Below, piece after piece: positions 41,750 to 49,040 of a stretch of 64,000 bases of DNA (its first letter is position 1; each line of letters begins with the position of its first letter). The stretch lies in contig NZ_JAGYWA010000006.1 in the NCBI RefSeq assembly GCF_018383905.1, forward strand, positions 248,001 to 312,000. The letters run 5' to 3'. This DNA comes from Flavobacterium branchiicola. GTDB lineage: Bacteria; Bacteroidota; Bacteroidia; Flavobacteriales; Flavobacteriaceae. The position numbers were made by a program, and so were the translations under genes. Below the pieces are notes generated by a model, which saw nothing but the letters and a program-made list of their open reading frames with translations, was not told the DNA's origin and did not search any database.

Positions 41750-43483
41750 TTAGTTAATTTTAATTATGACTCCGTTTTTATCAGTGGTTAGCTTTCCGTT
41801 TGTTTTTTTTCCGTTTAAAACTTCTTTTCCATTAATTTTAATCGAAACTTCTTTTACAGTATCGTTGTCGATAGTGTTCTCGTCATTATAGTCATTATCA
41901 TTGTCATTGTATTCGTTTTCATCTGCCGGGCAGTTTAAACATTTTATTTTAGAACCTTCTACTTTATAGTTATAGTTACCACTAAAGTGTAAGTCGAAAA
42001 AATCATTCTCAGAATCGTCATAATCTTGTATCGATGAATCTGGTTTAAAAAGTTGTCCTTCCGGCAGATACAAATATACATCAACTTCTTGTCCTCTAAA
42101 CTTATTTTTTACATCTGTCAGAAAATAATTATCTAAAATCAAATGATTTCCGTTAATCTGAAGGTTGTAATTAATTTTTTCGGCTCTTTGTTTTGCACTT
42201 GCTAATGAATTTCCTCTTGCACTTTTTTCAATCTGCATATAAGGAGAAGCTTCGTCAGTACGCAAAACATGTATGCGAACATCGTTTGAATAGATTAGAT
42301 CATGGTTTGCAGAATCTTGAACAAATTCAAATTCTCTATGGTGATTCAGACTTTTTGCGTAATAATCATTGTACCTGAATTTTACAAAAAGAGTATCTGT
42401 CGGTTTAATGTTGATCGCTTTTTTCTCAACCGTTTTATTATCATAAGATATTTCGGTGGCTTGTTTGATTCCAATACTAATTACAATCGCAATGGCAATA
42501 ATCCAAATTGCTAACAAGGTATATTTTGTAATATTTCCAATTGATTTTAAGTTTGGAGATAACAATTTAAAACCTAATAATGTTAGAAAGAAAAATGGAA
42601 TTCCAACAGCAAAAAGCATCAATAATCCAAAAGACCAAAGCGGATATTCTGTAAAGTTTCCTGCTTCAATAAAGTTTTGCCAAGGAAAATCAATAAATAC
42701 ATTTGATCCTAAAGTAAACACTCCAATCAATAATAATATTAAAGTGGTAATTCCTGCCATGATTAAAATTACACCTAAAAATTTAGCGAATATTTTAAAA
42801 ACCGTCATGACAAAGTCTCCAAATGAACTACTTATTCTCTCAGCTCCCGACTTTACCTGGTTTCCCATTTTATCATAATCTGCGTTTTTGAACTTGTCAG
42901 ACAATGAGTCAATTTCTTCACGAACTTTTTTTTCGATGTTAGAAATTGTAACCGGTTCTCCTGTCATTTCCAGTTTTTCTGAAGTTGTAATTGCTTCAGG
43001 AGTCACGATCCAAAGTACAAAGTAAGCCAAGATTCCTGTTCCAAAACCTGCAAAAACAAATACTAAGAATATGATTTTAATCCAAACAGCATCAATTCCA
43101 AAATAATGTCCTAGACCTGTTGCAACACCACCAATCATACCTTTTTCTTTGTCACGATATAATTTTTTGTGTTTTCTTGCACCATAATTATTAAACGATT
43201 GATTTTGATTGTCTTCATCCTCGATTCTGTAATCTTCCGGTTGTCCCATCACTGTAATCACCTCGTCAACATCTTTCAAGCCAACAACATGTTTTTCACT
43301 TTTTTGTTTTTCTGTTAATAATTCAGAAACACGCATTTCGATGTCTTTAATAATTTCATCTTGTCCAGATGAATTGTTCAATGATCGTTTTATAGCGTCA
43401 AAATAGCGTGTCAATTTTAAATATGCGTCTTCATCGATGTGAAAAAACATACCGCCTAAGTTAATATTTACTGTTTTGTTCAT
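41750..43483 (-). CDS. PspC domain membrane protein
   Basis: A 577-residue protein. An N-terminal cytoplasmic region (INLGGMFFHIDEDAYLKLTR, ISELLTEK-like text) is followed by the PspC domain near 105-165 (KLYRDKEKGMIGGVATGLG, YFGIDAVWIKIIFLVF). Four or five more membrane helices lie between 225 and 345. The C-terminal part (350-577) is a large extracytoplasmic domain with Asp/Asn-rich turns (DNDNDYNDENTIDND). PspC modules connect to envelope-stress sensing in other bacteria. It lies 3 bases from each neighbour. Confidence 0.88.
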   Translation of the reverse strand: MNKTVNINLGGMFFHIDEDAYLKLTRYFDAIKRSLNNSSGQDEIIKDIEMRVSELLTEKQKSEKHVVGLKDVDEVITVMGQPEDYRIEDEDNQNQSFNNYGARKHKKLYRDKEKGMIGGVATGLGHYFGIDAVWIKIIFLVFVFAGFGTGILAYFVLWIVTPEAITTSEKLEMTGEPVTISNIEKKVREEIDSLSDKFKNADYDKMGNQVKSGAERISSSFGDFVMTVFKIFAKFLGVILIMAGITTLILLLIGVFTLGSNVFIDFPWQNFIEAGNFTEYPLWSFGLLMLFAVGIPFFFLTLLGFKLLSPNLKSIGNITKYTLLAIWIIAIAIVISIGIKQATEISYDNKTVEKKAINIKPTDTLFVKFRYNDYYAKSLNHHREFEFVQDSANHDLIYSNDVRIHVLRTDEASPYMQIEKSARGNSLASAKQRAEKINYNLQINGNHLILDNYFLTDVKNKFRGQEVDVYLYLPEGQLFKPDSSIQDYDDSENDFFDLHFSGNYNYKVEGSKIKCLNCPADENEYNDNDNDYNDENTIDNDTVKEVSIKINGKEVLNGKKTNGKLTTDKNGVIIKIN

Positions 43484-43486
43484 GAC

Positions 43487-43819
43487 TTATTGATTTTGAT
43501 TGGTGATTAGATTTACGGCATCAGATAATTCTGTCCAGGTGCCGTTAAGTTCGTTTAAAAATGTTTGTCCTATCTCGGTTAATCCATAATATTTTCGTGG
43601 TGGCCCTGAGGTTGATTCTTCCCATCGATAATTAAGCAAACCGTCATTTTTCAATCGGGTTAAGAGCGGATAAACAGTGCCCTCAACAACTAATAATTTG
43701 GCGTTTTTTAAGGTGTCTAATATTTCAGATGTATATGCGTCTTTTTCTTTTAATACGGATAAGATGCAAAACTCAAGAACACCTTTGCGCATCTGTGCTT
43801 TTGTGTTTTCAATGTTCAT
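43487..43819 (-). CDS. PadR family transcriptional regulator
   Basis: The 110-residue winged-helix protein has MRKGVLEFCILSVLKEKDAY, EGTVYPLLTRLKNDGLLNY and GPPRKYYGLTEIGQTFL, all PadR markers. It probably represses its own operon with PspC and the two GIN genes in response to a ligand not known. It is the first gene of that operon; an ATTGATGATTGATT microsatellite lies upstream. Confidence 0.92.
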   Translation of the reverse strand: MNIENTKAQMRKGVLEFCILSVLKEKDAYTSEILDTLKNAKLLVVEGTVYPLLTRLKNDGLLNYRWEESTSGPPRKYYGLTEIGQTFLNELNGTWTELSDAVNLITNQNQ

Positions 43820-43856
43820 AATTTCATTTTGTTTTTTTTAGATTGAACAATTCGTT

Positions 43857-43915
43857 TTTTGATTGATGATGATTGATTGATGATTGATTTCGAAACTGTT
43901 ATTGATGATTGATTG
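43857..43915. repeat. GATTGATGATTGATT microsatellite upstream of padR
   Basis: The words GATTGATGATGATTGATTGATG and ATTGATGATTGATTG repeat with units of 3, 4 and 7 bases. It is in the promoter region of the PadR operon. Confidence 0.8.
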
Positions 43916-43942
43916 TTTCGACTATAACTTTTAATTTTTTAT

Positions 43943-43966
43943 GTCAGGCTGAGCGAAGTCGAAGCC
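43943..43966. repeat. Fragment with dispersed-repeat sequence GTCAGGCTGAGCGAAGTCGA
   Basis: This G+C-rich 24-mer stands out in AT-rich surroundings. The same sequence type (CTTCGCTCAGCCTGAC) is widely dispersed in Bacteroidota intergenes as I recall it; only one copy is in this window. Confidence 0.5.
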
Positions 43967-43975
43967 CTTTCTTAT

Positions 43976-44455
43976 TTACTTTATAAAATTGATTGTCAAA
44001 GGATATTTGTACAATTCTCCGTTTGAAGCTTTTATTGAAGCATAAATCACTAAAAAGAATTCAACAAATTTTAAAACTCCGAAAAGTAAAACGGCTGTTG
44101 CACCAATACTTAATAATGGAATGTTTCCCTGAAAATCAAAGTTTCTAATTGTATAATTGTCGTCGTTAAAAAAAACTTCCATTGGAATGTTTTGCAATAC
44201 GACAGTTAAAAAAATCGGAATTGCGATTAAAGCTAAAATCAAAGTGTAAAGCAATAAACTCAATTGAAAATTCAAAGTTTGTTTTCCGTGGTGATTTACA
44301 AATTCTGATTTGTCTTTGTAGCTCGACCAGATTATAATTGGGAAAATATAATTCCCAAACGGAATAATGTACTGGCTTAATGTACTTAAATGCGTAAACG
44401 CAGCTGTGTTTCTTTCTGATGTTGTTTCCATGATGAGTGGCGTTGTTGTTTCCAT
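43976..44455 (-). CDS. DUF4870 domain membrane protein
   Basis: A 159-residue protein with three to four helices (LSTLSQYIIPFGNYIFPIII, FQLSLLLYTLILALIAIPI, AVLLFGVLKFVEFFLVIY) and the SEFVNHHGKQTLNFQLS signature of DUF4870/Tic20-like. Function unknown. It is upstream of padR on the same strand, 156 bases away. Confidence 0.9.
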   Translation of the reverse strand: METTTPLIMETTSERNTAAFTHLSTLSQYIIPFGNYIFPIIIWSSYKDKSEFVNHHGKQTLNFQLSLLLYTLILALIAIPIFLTVVLQNIPMEVFFNDDNYTIRNFDFQGNIPLLSIGATAVLLFGVLKFVEFFLVIYASIKASNGELYKYPLTINFIK

Positions 44456-44687
44456 GATTAAAAGTATATAGTAATTTCTTATGCAAATATATATCTAAAA
44501 GACAGTATCTTGTTTTGCATAGTACCATATATTAACAAAATTTTAACAAGTTTTAAATTTGTAAGTAGGTGGTAATTCCTTGAAAATCATTCTGAGTAGC
44601 TGATTTTACTGGGTATTTTGGAAAGTATTACGAATTTATTGTGCGTGCATAGTTTTTTTGTATTTTTACATAAAAAAATAAAATCAC

Positions 44688-45140
44688 ATGGCAGTTTCAG
44701 TTTCCAAACTCAATAAATTTGTATTATTCAAATTACCATCGGCATACATTTGCGGTGTACGTGTAAAAGCAATCGACAAAGAAAGTTGTGTTGTAAGTGT
44801 TAAACACAGATGGATCAATCAAAACCCTTTTAACTCTATGTATTTTGCAGTTCAGGCAATGGCGGCAGAGTTGACAACGGGGGCTTTAGTGATTTCTCAA
44901 ATTCAGGAAAGCGGAAGAAAAATTTCGATGTTAGTGGCCAACAATAAAGGAAACTTTACCAAAAAAGCTACGGGAAGAATTACATTCGCCTGTAATGACG
45001 GACATTTAATTGCCGACGCCATCAAAAGAACTATAGAAACGGGAGAGGGACAAACATTCTGGATGAAATCTATCGGAACAAATGAAGAAGGCGTTCAGGT
45101 TTCTGAAATGGATTTTGAGTGGAGCGTTCGTTTGAAATAA
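44688..45140 (+). CDS. DUF4442 (hotdog-fold) protein
   Basis: The 150-residue protein has the hotdog pattern FVLFKLPSAYICGVRVKAID, KHRWINQNPFNSMYFAVQAM, AELTTGALVI and ITFACNDGHLIADAI. Related proteins are thioesterases or thioesterase-like binders. The start MAVSVSKLNKFVLFK is typical. Monocistronic with a terminator. Confidence 0.88.
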   Translation: MAVSVSKLNKFVLFKLPSAYICGVRVKAIDKESCVVSVKHRWINQNPFNSMYFAVQAMAAELTTGALVISQIQESGRKISMLVANNKGNFTKKATGRITFACNDGHLIADAIKRTIETGEGQTFWMKSIGTNEEGVQVSEMDFEWSVRLK

Positions 45141-45159
45141 TTTTATACAGACTCTTAAG

Positions 45160-45193
45160 AACTTTGTCAAAGTTTTAAACTTTGACAAAGTTT
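45160..45193. repeat. Inverted repeat 'AACTTTGTCAAAGTT'
   Basis: AACTTTGTCAAAGTT-TT-AAACTTTGACAAAGTTT is nearly a perfect inverted repeat and each arm is itself a palindrome. It is 20 bases after the DUF4442 stop, just before the true terminator. Confidence 0.8.
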
Positions 45194-45205
45194 CGAAGGA
45201 CTAGA

Positions 45206-45237
45206 TAAAAAAAAAGACCTCAAGTGAGGTCTTTTTT
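45206..45237. terminator. Bidirectional terminator after the DUF4442 gene
   Basis: AAAAGACCTC-AAGT-GAGGTCTTTT is a perfect stem with A and T runs. Confidence 0.9.
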
Positions 45238-45255
45238 CTTGAAATAGAATTTCGA

Positions 45256-45420
45256 TTATTTTTTAACGCAACAAGATTTTTTATCTTTTTTGTCTGTTGA
45301 TGTTTTCTTGCAGCACGATTCTTTTTTATCTTTTTCTTTTTTAGGAGCAGGTTTTGTTTCCTGGGCCGTTACACCAATTGAAAATAAAGCAGCAGTCAAA
45401 ATTGTAATTACTTTTGTCAT
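45256..45420 (-). CDS. 54-residue exported Cys/Lys-rich peptide
   Basis: A short gene below usual length cut-offs. It encodes a signal peptide (KVITILTAALFSIGVTAQ) followed by a 36-residue mature part of mostly Lys with two CC pairs (ESCCKKT, KSCCVKK). The pairs may bind metal or form disulfides. It resembles the CECC/CCKKSKDSKKD stretch of the Cys-rich protein in the copper island at 53419. Its terminator at 45206-45237 supports a real transcript. Function unknown. Confidence 0.75.
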   Translation of the reverse strand: MTKVITILTAALFSIGVTAQETKPAPKKEKDKKESCCKKTSTDKKDKKSCCVKK

Positions 45421-45549
45421 TTTGTTTTAATTGTTTTTTTGTTAGAAGCATTGTATTTGGTAAATCAAATATAGTAACAATTATCAGCGTTGATTCTTAC
45501 AAAAAGTTAATGTTTTTATAAAAGAAAAGCCTTTGTTTCTTAAAGAAAA

Positions 45550-46233
45550 TTAAAATCCACGAGCAATTTTTCGTTCTTTATATTTTCTTTTTTCAATAAC
45601 CCAAACAAGTTCGTAGCCTCCTGCGCCATCACCATTACTGGAAGATATGTAGAGAATGTCGTCTTTTTTATTGTAATTTATCTCTGTATAAGAAAGTGCA
45701 GGCTCAAATAAATCAGCATAAGCGTTTGCAGGGAGTTCAATAGTTTTACCGCCAATAATGATTGTTATTAATTTATATGAAGTTCTTGGAATATTTCCAT
45801 CTGTTCCCCAAATTTCTTTCCCGTTAATTTTTGTTAGAAAAGATTTGTCTTTTGAGTATGTAAGTTTTGCTGTTTTTGAATCAAACTTTTTGCTTTCAAT
45901 AACGATGTTCAGACTATCTTTCTGAAAAATTACTTTTGTTGGAGTTTCTTTTGTTAAAGGGATTTTTGTGAATTCTGATAAATACTTAATCCTGTCTTTG
46001 TAAACATAACCGCTTTTGTCATTATTGTTTTTGGAATAATCTATACCAACCCAGTTATTATCGGGTTCGAAACCATAAACGATAAAGCCATTTTCTAATT
46101 TATCTGAAATATTATTGCCTTTCTGTGCTTCGCTTCTTATGTTTACATACCCGTCGTTATCTTTTATTATTGCAAATTGAGCATATGATCCGTTACTTAA
46201 AAGTAACATTAGAAAGAAAAAAGTAATCTTCAT
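45550..46233 (-). CDS. Secreted protein with SH3-like domain
   Basis: A 227-residue protein with a signal peptide (KITFFFLMLLLSNGSYAQF). Residues ~20-75 fit a bacterial SH3 domain: IIKDNDGYVNIRSEAQKGNN, FIVYGFEPDNNWVGIDYSKN, KSGYVYKDRIKYL. SH3b modules often bind cell wall. The rest is not recognised. It is 10 bases downstream of the lipoprotein gene at 46243, so probably co-transcribed. Confidence 0.75.
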   Translation of the reverse strand: MKITFFFLMLLLSNGSYAQFAIIKDNDGYVNIRSEAQKGNNISDKLENGFIVYGFEPDNNWVGIDYSKNNNDKSGYVYKDRIKYLSEFTKIPLTKETPTKVIFQKDSLNIVIESKKFDSKTAKLTYSKDKSFLTKINGKEIWGTDGNIPRTSYKLITIIIGGKTIELPANAYADLFEPALSYTEINYNKKDDILYISSSNGDGAGGYELVWVIEKRKYKERKIARGF

Positions 46234-46242
46234 AGGTATTGT

Positions 46243-46665
46243 TTAATTTAGTAAATCATCATCAATAGTAATATCTATCGATTTAAAAAGTAATCCTTTT
46301 TTGTTTTCAAAGAACAGATTATTTATTTCGTTTTGCGATTTGTAAATGATTTTTTTATCCTCGTTTTCAATCTCAATGCTTTTTATAGATTTACTAATCT
46401 CAACCATTGTTTCTTCATTCCATCTTCCTCTTCCAAAGTAAATTAATCCTTGATTTTTTTCTGCATTCTGAGGGATTAAATTAAAAACAATTGAATCTCC
46501 TTTTTTTATTTCATCTAATTGTTCGTTTTTAACCTCAGCGTTTACTATCAATTTTACTTTTACATTGCTTTTACTGTTATTTGTAAAAAGCATATTCTGT
46601 GAAGGATCACAGCTTGTTGATGTTATTGCAGATGTAAGAAGCATTGCAAAATATATTTTCCTCAT
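46243..46665 (-). CDS. Small lipoprotein of unknown function
   Basis: The 140-residue protein starts with a signal and lipobox-like LTSAITSTSCDP. The mature part is hydrophilic with repeated KxKVK and EKNQ runs. I do not recognise a family. It pairs with the SH3-like gene downstream. Confidence 0.68.
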   Translation of the reverse strand: MRKIYFAMLLTSAITSTSCDPSQNMLFTNNSKSNVKVKLIVNAEVKNEQLDEIKKGDSIVFNLIPQNAEKNQGLIYFGRGRWNEETMVEISKSIKSIEIENEDKKIIYKSQNEINNLFFENKKGLLFKSIDITIDDDLLN

Positions 46666-46778
46666 GTTTTATTACCAGATCAATCATTAAGGTTAAAAAA
46701 ACTAAGATATAATTTATTCTGTTTTCAGCGCATATATTTTAAATGAACTTACATCACTTGTATGGTTAAAAAAAGAAA

Positions 46779-49031
46779 TTAATAATTCAGATTAACTCCA
46801 AAACCAATTCCCATGTCGCTGTCATAATGCGTTGTGATTCCCAGGTTTCTGGTGGCTACATATTTTAGTCCGGCCATATATTCCTTATCGGTATTCCACA
46901 TTAAATTCATGCGTAAACGTCTGGAAAGCGGAATATCTTTTCGTTCAAACTGTATTCTGACATTTCCGTCGGTATAAACCTCAACCTGTGCTTTTACCAG
47001 CATTGGTAAAGTATATTCGGCTCCCACGCTAAAAACAGAACGATTGTCTTTGGTGTTTTTTTGCCCGAACAAGTTTTGCTCCTGTTCATCCATTCCCATT
47101 TTTCGGTAGCGCCAGTCAAAACCAATAAACGGCATAAACCATTGATTTTTTCCAATATAGCGTCCAATATGGGTTTCGGTTTCATAACCATGTTTGTCGT
47201 TGTAACCCAGTCTCCATTCTGTACCAATACTCCAGCGTGTGTTGCTGAACATTGCTTCACCATCATTTCCATTGGTTGCAAAATCATTTTCGGCCATGAA
47301 ATGAAACATACGATCATCCATTTTTAGCATTTTGTAAGCCATTTTCGGATCGTGAATCAACGGATTCGGAGCTGAATTTTCATAAGTAAAAATACGTCCC
47401 ATTCCTGCCATCATGTGATATAATATATGACAATGAAAAAACCAGTCGCCATCTGCATTTGCCTGAAATTCGATGGTATCGGTTTCCATTGGCATAATAT
47501 CAATCACATTTTTAAGCGGAGAATATTCGCCATGCTCATTTAAAATTCTGAAATCGTGTCCGTGTAAGTGCATTGGATGGCGCATCATAGATCCGTTGTA
47601 CAATACAATTCGAACATTTTCACCTTTTTTAATTAAGATTTTATCTGTCTCAGAAATCACTTTATTATCCATACTCCACACATAGCGGTTCATATTTCCG
47701 GATAAAGTAAAGCGCAGTTCTTTTACCGGAGCATCTTTTGGCAACGTTGTTATGGTAGGCGATTTTAGCATTCCGTAATTCAAAGTTGTAATCTCGGCAG
47801 TTTCTGTAGAATCGCTCGACATTTTCATATCGTCCATTTTCATGCCTTCCATAGTATGCATAGAATGATCTTCAGTTTTTGTAGATTCCTCTTCGCCTGA
47901 AATTTCAGGATACATTACGGCATTCATGTCCATTTTATTTAAGGACATTTTCATTCCCATATCATTCATTTCACCGTTCATTTTCATCATGTCATTCATC
48001 ATTTTCATTCCTTCGAAATATTTTAATTTCGGAAGATGGGAAACAGGTTGTTTAACGCCATTTCCTAAAAACATTGAAGCAGATCCGGTTCTGTCTTCGG
48101 CTGTAGCCAGAAAAGCAAATGATTTATTGTCTTCGGGAATGGTAACCACAATATCATAAGTTTCAGAAACTGCAATAATTAAACGATCAACTTCTATAGG
48201 ATCGACATCATTTCCGTCGCTGGCAACTACTGTTATTTTTCCGCCACCGTAAGTCAGCCAGAAATAACTGGATGCGCCGCCGTTTGCAATTCTAAGTCGG
48301 ACTTTTTCTCCGGGTTTAAACTGCGAAAGCTGTTGTTCGTTTTTACCGTTAATTAAAAATTTCTCATAATAAACATCACTAACATCCATCGCGTTCATAC
48401 GTTTCCATTCGTTAGTAACTTTTGTCGAAAATTTCCCATGTTGAATGGCCTCGGCATAACTCTGAGTAGTTCCTTTTTTTATAGCAAACCAGTCATTTGC
48501 ATTGTGCAGCATTCGTTGTACATTTTCCGGTTTTAGATCGGTCCATTCACTTAAGATTACCGGAACAGTTGGTAAATCATCAATTCCTTTTCTAAAAGTT
48601 GAATCGTCTTTCTTTTTATTAATAATAAACAAACCGTATAAGCCAATTTGTTCCTGTAAACCGGAATGACTGTGATACCAATATGTTCCGTTTTGAATAA
48701 TGGGGAAACTATATTTATGAGTTGTTCCGGGTTTAATAGGCATTTGAGTTAAATAAGGAACGCCATCTTCTTTATTCGGAAGAAATAATCCGTGCCAATG
48801 CAAGGCAGTGTCTTCATTTTTAAGTTCGTTATGCACGTAAATTTCGGCAGTATCACCTTCAGTAAAAGTTAAGGTTGGCATCGGTATTTGTCCGTTTACG
48901 GTTAAGGCGCGTTTTTCTTTTCCGGAAAAATTCACAATAGTATCCCGAACATAAAGATCGTATCGAACTACTTTTTGGGCTTGCGCACTTATAGTGATTA
49001 AAAAGACGATTAGTATATTTTGTAATTTCAT
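46779..49031 (-). CDS. Multicopper oxidase (CopA/PcoA-like) with Met-rich insert and C-terminal CopB-like domain
   Basis: A 750-residue periplasmic protein with signal peptide (LIVFLITISAQAQ). Cupredoxin copper motifs: HWHG (78-81), WYHSHSG (H120, H122), HPMHLHGHDF (485-494) and HCHILYHMMAGM (from 533, with Cys534 as T1 ligand). Residues ~341-407 are very Met-rich (MKMMNDMMKMNGEMNDMGMK), a likely copper-binding arm. Residues ~596-750 are not cupredoxin: alternating strands (TRWSIGTEWRLGY, ETETHIGRYIGKNQWFMPF, GFGVNLNY) ending in an aromatic residue look like an outer-membrane beta-domain of the CopB/PcoB type. It oxidises Cu(I) to Cu(II) and is 9 bases after the ATPase gene. Confidence 0.92.
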   Translation of the reverse strand: MKLQNILIVFLITISAQAQKVVRYDLYVRDTIVNFSGKEKRALTVNGQIPMPTLTFTEGDTAEIYVHNELKNEDTALHWHGLFLPNKEDGVPYLTQMPIKPGTTHKYSFPIIQNGTYWYHSHSGLQEQIGLYGLFIINKKKDDSTFRKGIDDLPTVPVILSEWTDLKPENVQRMLHNANDWFAIKKGTTQSYAEAIQHGKFSTKVTNEWKRMNAMDVSDVYYEKFLINGKNEQQLSQFKPGEKVRLRIANGGASSYFWLTYGGGKITVVASDGNDVDPIEVDRLIIAVSETYDIVVTIPEDNKSFAFLATAEDRTGSASMFLGNGVKQPVSHLPKLKYFEGMKMMNDMMKMNGEMNDMGMKMSLNKMDMNAVMYPEISGEEESTKTEDHSMHTMEGMKMDDMKMSSDSTETAEITTLNYGMLKSPTITTLPKDAPVKELRFTLSGNMNRYVWSMDNKVISETDKILIKKGENVRIVLYNGSMMRHPMHLHGHDFRILNEHGEYSPLKNVIDIMPMETDTIEFQANADGDWFFHCHILYHMMAGMGRIFTYENSAPNPLIHDPKMAYKMLKMDDRMFHFMAENDFATNGNDGEAMFSNTRWSIGTEWRLGYNDKHGYETETHIGRYIGKNQWFMPFIGFDWRYRKMGMDEQEQNLFGQKNTKDNRSVFSVGAEYTLPMLVKAQVEVYTDGNVRIQFERKDIPLSRRLRMNLMWNTDKEYMAGLKYVATRNLGITTHYDSDMGIGFGVNLNY

Positions 49032-49040
49032 ATTGCTGTT

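Noticed and set aside
42456..42878. 140-codon plus-strand ORF opposite the PspC gene
   Set aside because: It lies entirely opposite a clear PspC coding frame and has no recognisable motif or promoter.
43857..43915. CRISPR array
   Set aside because: Units are 3-7 bases with no spacers of regular length and no cas genes.
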